Counted from the stretch's first letter, positions 7,304-15,606 are shown. The stretch: 27,455 nucleotides of DNA from an uncultured Lachnospiraceae bacterium (GCA_910577825.1 CAJTOK010000052.1:1-27455), one strand, 5' to 3'. Numbers and translations are program-made. Notes: generated from the sequence alone by a model not told the origin.

Positions 7304-7693
7304 ATGAAGAGAATAAATAGATATATGCTAAGTAAACAAACTGTGGATTGCTGCCATATAGAAATAAGCACTGTTGCTAAAATGCCGCTGCTTAGGATAA
7401 TCTGCTTTGTTAATTGTACTTTTGGCACAGAAAATTTACAGGCACTTTCAGGAGCATCTTCACTTGCAAGGATAAACGTGTGTGATATGTGCGCAGAAGG
7501 GCTTAAAGAATTATATGGGCTTAAAAAGCTAAAAAGGCTTTCAATAAGAAATGTAACAGGGATTGAAGTGTTTGCAGGAAGCAAAGTAAATAGTTTTACT
7601 GTCTGTGGAAAAAATACAGATGGAAATAATAGCAGGATTGCGGAACAAATGAATAAATATGTAAGGATTTATTCTTATAGCAGCAGTTGTTAA
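7304..7693 (+). CDS. Small LRR-like protein, function unknown
   Basis: I do not recognise a named family. The 129-aa protein shows three degenerate repeats of about 23 residues with LRR-like spacing: a segment starting PLLRIICFVNCTF, a second SSLARINVCDMC, and a third KKLKRLSIRNVTG. There is no signal peptide or membrane helix, and Cys is frequent (8 residues). The start at 7304 follows GGAGAGG at 7286-7292 with an 11-nt gap; the frame is open back to 7220 inside the HAAS-like gene, so an earlier start is possible. It lies 20 nt after the HAAS-like gene and should be in the same operon. A role as a partner of the HAAS/PadR pair is inference from position. Confidence 0.6.
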   Translation: MKRINRYMLSKQTVDCCHIEISTVAKMPLLRIICFVNCTFGTENLQALSGASSLARINVCDMCAEGLKELYGLKKLKRLSIRNVTGIEVFAGSKVNSFTVCGKNTDGNNSRIAEQMNKYVRIYSYSSSC

Positions 7694-7729
7694 AAATACC
7701 ATGTAAGACAGATGCGGAACCAGTATAAT

Positions 7730-7782
7730 AAAAACAGGCATGAGGGCGGCTTTATGGGATTAGTATAAAACCGCCTGCATGC
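7730..7782 (-). terminator. Intrinsic terminator of the two-component operon
   Basis: Read on the minus strand, a long stem (arms 7765-7782 and 7738-7755, with one C/A mismatch and a 2-nt internal loop, around a 9-nt loop) is followed by a T-run, seen on the plus strand as AATAAAAA at 7727-7734. It lies 14 nt after the response-regulator stop. It may also slow plus-strand transcription from the LRR-like gene, but there is no plus-strand T-run. Confidence 0.75.
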
Positions 7783-7795
7783 TTGTGCATATCTG

Positions 7796-8485
7796 CTACA
7801 TCTTAAACCTGTAGCCTACTCCCCATATTGTTTCTATATATTGTGGCTTTGCAGTTGATTCTTCGATTTTCTCACGTATTTTCTTGATATGTACTGTAAC
7901 GGTTGCAATATCGCCTACAGATTCAAGTTCCCATATTTCTTTAAAAAGTTCTTCTTTGGAATATACATGGTTCGGGTTTTGTGCAAGGAATGACAGTAAA
8001 TCAAATTCTTTAGTGGTAAAGTTTTTTTCCTCGCCATTTATATATACACGCCTTGCTGTTTTGTCGATTTTAAGCCCGCGTATTTCTATAATTTCATTTT
8101 CTTTTATGCCTGCAGATGTAAGGCGCTTATAACGTGCAAGATGTGCTTTGACCCTTGCGACAAGCTCGCTGGGACTGAATGGCTTAGTCATATAATCATC
8201 AGCACCTATTCCAAGCCCCCTTATTTTATCAATATCATCTTTTTTAGCAGAAACAATAATTATAGGTGTGTTCTTTTTCTCTCTTATAAGGCTGCATATT
8301 TCAAAGCCGTCCATTCCAGGAAGCATAAGGTCAAGTATAATAAGGTCAAAGTCCTCGTCTATTGCATGTGCAGCGCCAGAACTCCCGTCAGATTCTATTG
8401 TTACTTCAAAATCACTTAATTCAAGGTAATCTTTTTCAAGTTCAGCAATAGAAGATTCATCTTCTATAATAAGTATTTTATTCAT
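7796..8485 (-). CDS. OmpR-family response regulator
   Basis: A 229-aa DNA-binding response regulator. The receiver domain (about 1-120) has the acidic pair E8/D9, phospho-acceptor D52 in LIILDLMLPGMDG, the switch Ser in IVSAKK (S79) and the conserved K101 in MTKPFS. The winged-helix output domain (about 130-227) ends with the family-typical IETIWGVGYRFKM. The start has GGAGG 7-8 nt upstream. It follows the histidine kinase by 74 nt on the minus strand and is the last gene before the terminator at 7730-7782. The kinase is almost surely its partner. The priming sugar transferase is the first gene of the same operon, so envelope polysaccharide is a plausible target (inference). Confidence 0.95.
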   Translation of the reverse strand: MNKILIIEDESSIAELEKDYLELSDFEVTIESDGSSGAAHAIDEDFDLIILDLMLPGMDGFEICSLIREKKNTPIIIVSAKKDDIDKIRGLGIGADDYMTKPFSPSELVARVKAHLARYKRLTSAGIKENEIIEIRGLKIDKTARRVYINGEEKNFTTKEFDLLSFLAQNPNHVYSKEELFKEIWELESVGDIATVTVHIKKIREKIEESTAKPQYIETIWGVGYRFKM

Positions 8486-8559
8486 AATGTACCTCCGTCA
8501 TTTTAATTTATTGCCTGTTTAAAAATTATTATTCTATATAAAAGTTTCTGGTTTGTATA

Positions 8560-10116
8560 TCAGGTTTTCTTTTTAAGGGTAAAATAAACTGAAGTCCCTT
8601 TGCCTGTTGTGCTTTCTGCCCATATTTTCCCGTTGTGGTCTGATATAATTTTCTGTACAATGGCAAGCCCCAGCCCGCTGCCGCCCTTTGAAGAATTGCG
8701 TGAGGCATCAGCCCGGTAAAAGCGGTCAAATATAAATGGTAAATCCATTTTACTGATTCCAGGGCCATTATCAGATATTTCTACCTGTATAAATTCTTCC
8801 TGCACTTTTGGCGGCAGTACATCTGTGCCATCTTCATTAATCTGCCGGTATAGAGGCGGGGAAACAGGAGGCGGTATAACATTACTTATTTTTATCCTGA
8901 CAGAGCCGCCTTTTTTATCCATATATTTAACAGAATTACTGGTTATATTATTAATAACACGTTTAAGCTGCTCAGGGTCAGCAGTAATAAGAGTGCCTGC
9001 ATCAGTATTATTTTCATAATCAACCTTGATGCCATGTGATTCCAGGTCAAATGCAATTTCATCAATGCAGTCATTAAAATATTCACCAATATCTAAAACT
9101 GTAAAATTATATGGAAGTGCATTTTGTTCTATTTTGGCAAAAAGCGATAATTCATCTACAAGGTATGTCATATCTACAGCTTTGGCAATAATTGTTTTAA
9201 GGTATTTTTCCTGTTTGCCAGGGGTTGACGCCACACCGTCAAGAAGCCCTTCTGCATAGCCTTTAATTGCGGTGAGGGGTGTTTTTAAGTCATGTGATAT
9301 GCTGCCCATCATATCACGTGTATTCTGTTCATACTGTATTCTTTCTTCAAGTATTGATTTAAGCCGTATACGCATTTCTTCAAAATCACGGCAGAGTTCC
9401 CCGATTTCATCAGAAGATGTTACACGTACCGGGCTGTCAAGGTTTCCTGCGCCTATCTGCATTGTGGCTATATGGAGGATATCAAGCGGTTTTACAATAC
9501 TGTGGTAAAGCCAGAGTATAAGGATTGTCCCGGTTATAACAATAATTGCCAGAAAACATGCCATAAGGTCACGCAGGGAATTTCTCCAGTAGGGCATAAG
9601 TTTTGACAGGTCTGTTACAAGGTAGAACTGCCCCTCTGTTTTATCTGTAAAATAAAAATCTTTGCCGCGTATTAACAGGGAATTTTCAGTGTCAAGTGAT
9701 ATATAATTATTGCTTTCCCTGTATTCTGTAAAATATGGAAGTACAGGCATTTTATCATAACATTCTTTATTGCCAATGTAAAATTCATCGTTATTATATC
9801 TTATAATTATAAAAGTGTCCCTGCCCGCAAGTGTTTTGGTAATAGAATATATTGTGTCTTTGTCCAGAAGCCTGTCAGGGTTTTTCTCTGCAATACTGGA
9901 AATGGTTTTAAAATCCCTTGATGTAATTTTATAAAGCACCTGTACAGGGTTGGATATAAAGCCATAAGCTTCGTAATCACCAGGGTCGGCACTGTAGTAT
10001 GAAATAATGGTATCCGCCTGCATCTGTACTGTTCTGTGAAAGCTTACTGCACCTGCACATAATGGAAAAACTGTCATTATAAGGAAGGCAACAATAAGCC
10101 TGCCGCGTATTTTCAA
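8560..10116 (-). CDS. Membrane sensor histidine kinase
   Basis: A 518-aa classical kinase: first membrane helix at about 7-27, an extracytoplasmic sensor of about 155 residues, second helix at about 184-204, HAMP (about 205-258), HisKA with phospho-acceptor H275 in SISHDLKTPLTAIKGYAEG, then HATPase_c with an N-box (INNITSNSVKYM), G1 DNGPGI at 449-454 and G2 GSGLGL at 479-484. Between the N-box and G1 box there is an extra Pro-rich stretch of about 28 residues (around 412-440) that many relatives lack. The start codon is TTG, with AAGGAGG 7 nt upstream. It begins 18 nt after the sugar-transferase stop and is followed by its response regulator. The signal is unknown; the architecture is VanS/BaeS-like. 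Confidence 0.95.
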   Translation of the reverse strand: MKIRGRLIVAFLIMTVFPLCAGAVSFHRTVQMQADTIISYYSADPGDYEAYGFISNPVQVLYKITSRDFKTISSIAEKNPDRLLDKDTIYSITKTLAGRDTFIIIRYNNDEFYIGNKECYDKMPVLPYFTEYRESNNYISLDTENSLLIRGKDFYFTDKTEGQFYLVTDLSKLMPYWRNSLRDLMACFLAIIVITGTILILWLYHSIVKPLDILHIATMQIGAGNLDSPVRVTSSDEIGELCRDFEEMRIRLKSILEERIQYEQNTRDMMGSISHDLKTPLTAIKGYAEGLLDGVASTPGKQEKYLKTIIAKAVDMTYLVDELSLFAKIEQNALPYNFTVLDIGEYFNDCIDEIAFDLESHGIKVDYENNTDAGTLITADPEQLKRVINNITSNSVKYMDKKGGSVRIKISNVIPPPVSPPLYRQINEDGTDVLPPKVQEEFIQVEISDNGPGISKMDLPFIFDRFYRADASRNSSKGGSGLGLAIVQKIISDHNGKIWAESTTGKGTSVYFTLKKKT

Positions 10117-10134
10117 TAATAAGCCTCCTTTGCA

Positions 10135-11568
10135 TTAGTATGCGTTTTTATTTACGTTGTTGCCGAAAAATGTAAGGAAAAGTATTTTAAAATCCAGAAA
10201 CATTGACCAGTTTTCAACATAATATAAATCACATTCAATACGTTTTGTAATAGATGTGTCGCCTCTGTAACCGTTGACCTGTGCCCAGCCTGTCATTCCA
10301 GGGCGTACCTGGTGTTTTATCATATACCTTGGAATTTCCTCTTTAAATTTATCTACAAAATAGGGACGTTCAGGCCTTGGCCCTACAAGGCTCATATCAC
10401 CTTTAAGGACATTAAAAAGCTGTGGAAGTTCATCAATATTTGTCCTGCGCATAAACCTGCCAAATTTAGTTACACGGGGGTCATTTTCTGTAGTCCATGC
10501 TTTTTTCTCTTTGCTTTCCTCCTGTACCTTCATGGAGCGGAATTTATAAATTGAAAATTCCCTGTTATGGAGCCCTATTCTTTTCTGCTTAAATATAAGA
10601 GGGCCTGGTGAGGTTATCTTAATAATAATGGCACTGGCAAGCATTGGTATACAGAATACTATAATTGCAACAAGTGCACCAGATATATCAACACATCTTT
10701 TCAGGACTTTGTTAAATGAGGAACTTAACGGGACATGGCGCACATGGATAACAGGAATCCCGTCGAGGTCTTCTGTATAAGGTTTTGTAGGGATAATATT
10801 GTTATAGTCAGGGATAAACTTAGTATGCACACCTGATTTTTCACATATTGCAACAATTTTTTCAAGCTTGCTGTACTCATCAATTCCAAGCGTTATTGCA
10901 ATTTCATCATACTCATTAGAAGATAAAAGTTCTGGCAGCCTGTCAATTTTGCCAATAATCTGTACATGGCGGTATGTTTCGCCTTCTGGCTGGTTATCAT
11001 CAAGCAGCCCGTGTATGGAATATCCCCAGTCAGGATGTGAACGCAGCCTGTCAATATATCCTTTGGCAGTACGGCTGTAGCCTACAATCAGGATATGCTT
11101 AAGGTTTTTGCCTGCCCTTCTCATTTTACGCAGCATTTTAATTACAAAAAGCCTGAACATGTAATCAATGCTTATATTTAATACAACAAAAATACCAAGG
11201 AACAGACGTGCATAGTTATTTTCCCTTAAAAGGAAGTATAGTATCGCAACAGTGTAAAGCATACCAAGGATACTCGCTTTAATAAGGCTGAATAATTCTG
11301 AACGCCTGCCAGAGGTACGTTTAGGGTCATACATCCCACATATATAGTATATAATAATATAACATGGGATAAGCATAATAAGCATATTGCGGTATTCTTC
11401 AAGTGATTTATAATATCCAAAAGGAGGCCTTATAATATTGTATTTTATAAGAGGGCTCCATGTGTCGTCAAACCTGAGCTGGTAAGCAAGCAGAAATGAA
11501 AAGGCTATAATAATTGCATCAATTATAATGTGCATAATATTAAGCAGTTTTTGGTTTTCGCGTATCAA
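10135..11568 (-). CDS. Undecaprenyl-phosphate sugar phosphotransferase (priming enzyme, WcaJ/CpsE-like)
   Basis: A polyisoprenyl-phosphate hexose-1-phosphate transferase of 477 aa, which adds the first sugar phosphate to undecaprenyl phosphate for exo- or capsular polysaccharide. The N-terminal half has four to five membrane helices (about 10-140) and a nucleotide-binding-fold segment (ILIVGYSRTAKGYIDRL, about 159-175). The C-terminal catalytic domain has the re-entrant hydrophobic segment (about 293-316), SPGP at 320-323, YKFRSMK, the acidic pair at 379-380 in TNIDELPQL, and SLVGPRPERP at 393-402. The start is TTG with AGGTGG 4 nt upstream; TAA lies in frame seven codons earlier, so no longer start exists. 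It is the first gene of an operon with a two-component system rather than with other glycosyltransferases. Confidence 0.93.
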   Translation of the reverse strand: MIRENQKLLNIMHIIIDAIIIAFSFLLAYQLRFDDTWSPLIKYNIIRPPFGYYKSLEEYRNMLIMLIPCYIIIYYICGMYDPKRTSGRRSELFSLIKASILGMLYTVAILYFLLRENNYARLFLGIFVVLNISIDYMFRLFVIKMLRKMRRAGKNLKHILIVGYSRTAKGYIDRLRSHPDWGYSIHGLLDDNQPEGETYRHVQIIGKIDRLPELLSSNEYDEIAITLGIDEYSKLEKIVAICEKSGVHTKFIPDYNNIIPTKPYTEDLDGIPVIHVRHVPLSSSFNKVLKRCVDISGALVAIIVFCIPMLASAIIIKITSPGPLIFKQKRIGLHNREFSIYKFRSMKVQEESKEKKAWTTENDPRVTKFGRFMRRTNIDELPQLFNVLKGDMSLVGPRPERPYFVDKFKEEIPRYMIKHQVRPGMTGWAQVNGYRGDTSITKRIECDLYYVENWSMFLDFKILFLTFFGNNVNKNAY

Positions 11569-11654
11569 GTTTCCACCTTCTTCTTAAAAGAATTTTCTGG
11601 CATGTCCCTGTGCCGTTTATTTATTATATCCATAAAACTTCCATTTCGCAATAA

Positions 11655-11683
11655 ATAATGATAAATTAATTTCTTTTTCACAA
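11655..11683 (-). promoter_or_regulatory. Candidate promoter of the sugar transferase/two-component operon
   Basis: On the minus strand, TTGTGA (11683-11678) and CATTAT (11660-11655) are 17 nt apart, each matching 4 of 6 consensus bases. It is the best-placed candidate upstream of 11568, but it is weak and the region is AT-rich. Confidence 0.3.
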
Positions 11684-11740
11684 CTTTAACACAAAAACCG
11701 GCTAAACTGGTTATGTAATAAAGTTTGTTTGGAAATTGTA

Positions 11741-11769
11741 TTGACGCATAGCCCAAAAAGTAGGATAAT
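11741..11769 (+). promoter_or_regulatory. Promoter of the protease/LTA synthase-like operon
   Basis: TTGACG at 11741-11746, 17-nt spacer, GATAAT at 11764-11769, each 5 of 6 to consensus. The expected start is near 11776, giving a leader of about 42 nt before the ATG at 11818. Confidence 0.65.
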
Positions 11770-11817
11770 AACAGATATATGTAACTTTTCAGCATAGAAA
11801 GATATGAGGGGTAAACT

Positions 11818-13500
11818 ATGGAAGAAAATAATAAAAATGAAAATAATTCTTATACAGGCGAGTATGGAAACCCGGTTGAGGGTGCAAGCCGCCCTGGCTC
11901 TTCTATTTACAGTTATTCTTATAAAGATGGTGATAATAGTGTAACCCATTCAGGTGATTATTATCCAGGGCAGGATGGTGTTACAGGGGGCACACCACAG
12001 AATGAGGGGCAGGACATTGTATATCCACAGCAGGCAGAGGACAGGCAGCAGCCTGTATATAACAGCAGCAGTAGTTATAACAGCTATGGCAGCAGCAGCC
12101 AGGACAGCAGTTATAATAATTACAGCAGCAATATTAACAGCAATGGCAGCAGCCAGGAGAAAAAGGGCATGGGCACTGGCAAAAAGATGTTTATAACAGT
12201 TGCATGTGCAGTGGTGTTTGGTGTTGTTGCAGGTGCATGTTTTGAAGCAGTACATTATGTATCAGATAATGTACTTGGGATTACTGCACAGAATACTAAG
12301 AAAATCGGTACTACTACAGATTCAGGCAAGACAACTACAAGCAAAACAGCAAACAACAGTTCTGTATCTGTTAAAGGTGCAGTTACTGATGTATCAGGGA
12401 TTGTTGAACAGACAATGCCTGCAATAGTAGCTATTACAAGTACAACAGAGGGTGCTAATTACTATGATTTGTTCGGGCAGTATTACCAGCAGCGTGACAA
12501 GACCAGCTGTGGTTCAGGTTTTATAGTAGGACAGAATGATAATGAGCTTTTTATAGCAACTAATAACCATGTTATAGATAATGCCAAGACAATTTCTGTA
12601 CAGTTTATAGATGATGAGGTATATGAGGCAGCTGTTAAAGGTACTGCGGCAAGCAATGACCTTGCAGTTATAGCGGTTAAGACCAGCTCTGTCAAACCTG
12701 CCACAATGGATAAGATTAAGATAGCAGATTTAGGGAGTTCTGACAGTTTAAAGGTCGGTGAGATGGCTGTTGCAATAGGCAATTCACTTGGCTACGGGCA
12801 GTCAGTGACAGTTGGCTATATAAGTGCAAAGGACAGGGAAATCACAGAAGATTCTAACAGTACAGGTGTTGTTAATAAGATTAAGGCAATCCAGACTGAT
12901 GCGGCAATAAACCCGGGCAACAGCGGCGGTGCACTTCTTAACCTTAAAGGGCAGGTAATAGGGATTAATTCAGCTAAAATTGCAGATTCATCAGTTGAAG
13001 GCGTAGGCTATGCAATACCTATTTCAGTGGCAACACCGATTATTGATGAACTTATGAACAAAGAGGAATTAACAGAAAGCGAAAAAGGCTATCTCGGGGT
13101 ATCTGTAAAGACAGTGACAGATGAAGCAAGCTATTATAATATCCCTAACGGCGTTTATGTTGAGGCTGTTTCAGAAGGCGGTGCAGCAGACAAGGCTGGT
13201 TTAAAGGCGGGTGATATAATTACCTGTATTAATAATATGGAAGTAACCACAAAGGAAAGCCTCCAGGAGAAAGTAAACAGCTACCGTAAGGGCACAGAGA
13301 TTGAGGTAGTGTTCCAGCGCAGTAATAATGGCACATATGAGGAAAATAAAATTAAAGTAAAATTACAGGGACAGGAGTCACTTGAAAACCTGCCTGATGA
13401 TAACAGCAGTGTTTACACTGGCAGGAACGGAGATGGCCAGGATGATAACCAGGGAGGCAATGGCTTTGGCGGATTTTTCTCAAACCCATTTTCAAATTAA
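11818..13500 (+). CDS. Membrane-anchored HtrA/DegP-like serine protease with PDZ domain
   Basis: A 560-aa trypsin-like protease. An unusual cytoplasmic N-terminus of about 120 residues, very rich in Ser, Asn, Tyr, Gln and Gly, precedes one membrane helix (about 123-145). A Thr/Ser-rich linker follows, then the protease domain with the catalytic triad H251 (ATNNHVID), D281 (SNDLAVI) and S369 (NPGNSGGALLN). One PDZ domain (about 425-515) and an acidic, Gly-rich tail ending FSNPFSN complete it. The active site would face outside, as for HtrA-type quality-control proteases. The start has GAGGGG at 11806-11811 with 6-nt spacing. Its 3' end overlaps the LTA synthase-like gene, so a shared role at the cell envelope is likely (inference). 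Confidence 0.94.
   Translation: MEENNKNENNSYTGEYGNPVEGASRPGSSIYSYSYKDGDNSVTHSGDYYPGQDGVTGGTPQNEGQDIVYPQQAEDRQQPVYNSSSSYNSYGSSSQDSSYNNYSSNINSNGSSQEKKGMGTGKKMFITVACAVVFGVVAGACFEAVHYVSDNVLGITAQNTKKIGTTTDSGKTTTSKTANNSSVSVKGAVTDVSGIVEQTMPAIVAITSTTEGANYYDLFGQYYQQRDKTSCGSGFIVGQNDNELFIATNNHVIDNAKTISVQFIDDEVYEAAVKGTAASNDLAVIAVKTSSVKPATMDKIKIADLGSSDSLKVGEMAVAIGNSLGYGQSVTVGYISAKDREITEDSNSTGVVNKIKAIQTDAAINPGNSGGALLNLKGQVIGINSAKIADSSVEGVGYAIPISVATPIIDELMNKEELTESEKGYLGVSVKTVTDEASYYNIPNGVYVEAVSEGGAADKAGLKAGDIITCINNMEVTTKESLQEKVNSYRKGTEIEVVFQRSNNGTYEENKIKVKLQGQESLENLPDDNSSVYTGRNGDGQDDNQGGNGFGGFFSNPFSN
12060..12155 (+). repeat. AGC-rich low-complexity tract in the protease gene
   Basis: Repeated AGC/CAGC triplets encode a Ser/Asn/Tyr/Gly run (residues about 82-113). 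The tract is imperfect but could expand or contract in frame; it lies wholly in the predicted cytoplasmic tail of the protease. Confidence 0.7.
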
Positions 13501-15295
13501 ATATTTAACTAATGCCATACTTTTTATAGCTTTAAGTTTCTGGGAATTTCTGTATCTGGAACTCTTTTTAAAGAAACCAGCTGCAGATTTTCCCATAGAT
13601 ATAATTATTAAAAATGTAGTTCTTATTATGCTTGTAAATCTTGTGCTTACCAGTATTTTACAAAGTATGGGGACTGCATTTTTAATTTCATCTGTTTTAA
13701 TGCTTATTGCAGGCATAGCTAATTTTTTTATAATATCATTCAGGGGATATGGTATTGTTTATATGGATTTTTATGCCATAAGGACAGCAGCAACAGTAGC
13801 TGGCAGGTATTCTTACAGTGTGGATTATTATTTTCTTGCAGGATGCCTGGCAGGTGCGGCAGGAATTTTAACAAGTTTTTATATGCCACGCAGGCGGAAT
13901 GGCAGTTTCTTTAATAAACGTTCCCTGGCAGCATCATTATCTGGCATAACCGTGTCAGTATTATTTATTATATGGATAAACTTTGATGGGACATTTTTTA
14001 AAGGGGTAAGCTCTATTACATGGGACCATAATATTGGCATAAATGATTACGGGTATCTGCTGTATTTTACTGCCAATGCAGGGACGGCAGAGCCAGATAT
14101 GCCGCCTGGCTATTCAGTGGAAAGGGCAGACCAGATATTATCAGCTTATGGGACAGCAGAAGATAAAGGGAAGAATATTAAGAAGGGATTAAAAAATCCT
14201 AATATTATAATGATTATGAATGAATCTTTTTCTGATTTGCGTGTGCTTGGGAATTTTAAAACCAGTAAGAATGTAATGGAATTTTATGACAGCCTTAAGG
14301 AAAATACTATTAAAGGTTATGTACAGTCATCAGTGTACGGGGGATATACTTCAAATTCAGAGTTTGAGTTCCTTACAGGATGCAGCAAGGTTTTTCTTCC
14401 AGGTAATCCATACCTGCAATATATGGACGGGTACCTGCCATCTGTTATAAGCACTATAAAGTCACAGAAAGGTTATGATGAGGCTGTGGCAGTCCATCCA
14501 TATAATGCTTCGGGGTATAACAGGAACAGGGTATATCCTTTATTATATTTTGACAGGTTTCTGTCAGCAGATGATTTTGAAGAGCCGGTTTTAGTAAGGG
14601 ATTATATTAGTGACCAGTCAGATTACAAGAAGATAGAAGAGTTATATGAACAGAAAAAGGAGGGTTCTTCGCTTTGTGTGTTTAATGTAACAATGCAGAA
14701 CCATAACCCATATAATGACACAAAATATAAATTTAAAGACAATATAAAGATTACATCATTTGTTACCAATATGCAGGCAGAACAGTACCTTTCACTTATG
14801 AAAATGTCTGATGATGCACTCAGGCAGCTAATAACATATTTCCAGGATGTTGATGAGCCTGTTATTATACTTTTATTTGGTGACCACCAGCCACATCTTC
14901 CAGATTTGTTTTATAAAGATGTAATGGGTAAAGAACCATTACAGTTTACAAAGGAGGATGCAATGTTAAAACATAAAGTGCCATTTCTTATATGGGCTAA
15001 TTATGATATTCCTGAATTGTTTATAGAGCGTGCTTCCATAAATTACCTTTCATCCCTGTTTTTAGATGCTGCAGGCCTTAAAATGAGCAATTTTAACAGG
15101 TATCTTCTTGATTTATACAGAAAACTTCCAGCTATAAGTGCAGCAGGCAGTTATGACAGTGATGGCGTGCTGCATGGGGAGAATGAAAAGGATAATGAAT
15201 ATGCAAAGCTTATGGAGGATTATGAAATCGTGCAGTATAATTACCTCTTTGATGATGAAAACAGGCTTGACAGGCATTTTATGCCAGGCAGCTAA
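13466..15295 (+). CDS. LTA synthase-like sulfatase-fold membrane enzyme
   Basis: From 13466 the protein has 609 aa: about five N-terminal membrane helices, then a large extracytoplasmic alkaline phosphatase/sulfatase-fold domain. Active-site residues of LtaS-type glycerolphosphate transferases are present: metal ligand E253 (MNESFSD), nucleophile T295 (GGYTSNSEFEF), H413 (MQNHNPY) and D473/H474 (FGDHQPH). These enzymes move glycerolphosphate from phosphatidylglycerol to lipoteichoic-acid-type polymers; a related phosphotransferase activity is possible. The start is TTG 13466, placed 8 nt after AGGGAGG (13451-13457); ATG 13460 is only 2 nt from that site, and the frame is open back to 13382. 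Either start leaves an overlap of 35-41 nt with the protease gene, so translation is probably coupled. Confidence 0.88.
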   Translation: MADFSQTHFQIKYLTNAILFIALSFWEFLYLELFLKKPAADFPIDIIIKNVVLIMLVNLVLTSILQSMGTAFLISSVLMLIAGIANFFIISFRGYGIVYMDFYAIRTAATVAGRYSYSVDYYFLAGCLAGAAGILTSFYMPRRRNGSFFNKRSLAASLSGITVSVLFIIWINFDGTFFKGVSSITWDHNIGINDYGYLLYFTANAGTAEPDMPPGYSVERADQILSAYGTAEDKGKNIKKGLKNPNIIMIMNESFSDLRVLGNFKTSKNVMEFYDSLKENTIKGYVQSSVYGGYTSNSEFEFLTGCSKVFLPGNPYLQYMDGYLPSVISTIKSQKGYDEAVAVHPYNASGYNRNRVYPLLYFDRFLSADDFEEPVLVRDYISDQSDYKKIEELYEQKKEGSSLCVFNVTMQNHNPYNDTKYKFKDNIKITSFVTNMQAEQYLSLMKMSDDALRQLITYFQDVDEPVIILLFGDHQPHLPDLFYKDVMGKEPLQFTKEDAMLKHKVPFLIWANYDIPELFIERASINYLSSLFLDAAGLKMSNFNRYLLDLYRKLPAISAAGSYDSDGVLHGENEKDNEYAKLMEDYEIVQYNYLFDDENRLDRHFMPGS

Positions 15296-15315
15296 AAAGT
15301 GCCGCCTGGCATAAA
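15278..15315. terminator. Stem-loop between convergent genes, overlapping the LTA synthase-like stop
   Basis: Arms TTTATGCCAGGC (15278-15289) and GCCTGGCATAAA (15304-15315) pair perfectly over 12 bp. One mismatch and two more pairs follow, around an 8-nt loop. It covers the stop codon at 15293-15295 and lies 17 nt before the end of the convergent TSCPD gene. There is no clean T-run on either side, so it may act as a bidirectional terminator or mRNA-stabilising stem. Confidence 0.5.
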
Positions 15316-15332
15316 TACCTGCACAAGGCCTT

Positions 15333-15590
15333 TTAAGCATGTGTCTGTGCGTATGCTTCACGTACTGCCTTTGCAAGCTGGTCAGGGCATGATGTGCCTT
15401 TCATTCCGCACTTTATGCCTTGTATTTTACTTTCAATCTGTTCAACTGTAAGCCCGTCAACAAGTGAACGTACAGCCTGGAGGTTTCCATTGCAGCCGCC
15501 TGTAAAGGTGACATTGGTAATAACATTGCCATTAATATCAAATTCAATCTGTGATGAACATGTGCCTTTTGTTTTATATTTATATCTCAT
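15333..15590 (-). CDS. TSCPD domain protein (TIGR03905-type)
   Basis: A small cytoplasmic protein of 85 aa. It begins with beta-rich sequence (MRYKYKTKGTCSSQIEFDI), then has the family-typical TFTGGCNGNLQAV, LVDGLTVEQIESKIQGIKCG and GTSCPDQLAKAV. The conserved Cys residues in CNGN and SCPDQL match the TSCPD domain, which is also found at the end of some ribonucleotide reductases and may bind metal. The biochemical role of the stand-alone form is unknown. The start at 15590 is chosen because AAAGGG lies 6 nt upstream and the family begins there; the frame extends to 15632, which would overlap the sirtuin gene. It follows the sirtuin by 16 nt and is the last gene of a three-gene minus-strand operon. 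Confidence 0.85.
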   Translation of the reverse strand: MRYKYKTKGTCSSQIEFDINGNVITNVTFTGGCNGNLQAVRSLVDGLTVEQIESKIQGIKCGMKGTSCPDQLAKAVREAYAQTHA

Positions 15591-15606
15591 AATAATCCCT
15601 TTCTTA

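Noticed and set aside
11565..11795. 76-codon minus-strand ORF upstream of the sugar transferase
   Set aside because: It spans the plus-strand protease promoter, has no clear ribosome binding site at its start and matches no family I know; only its last 22 codons are kept as a possible leader ORF.
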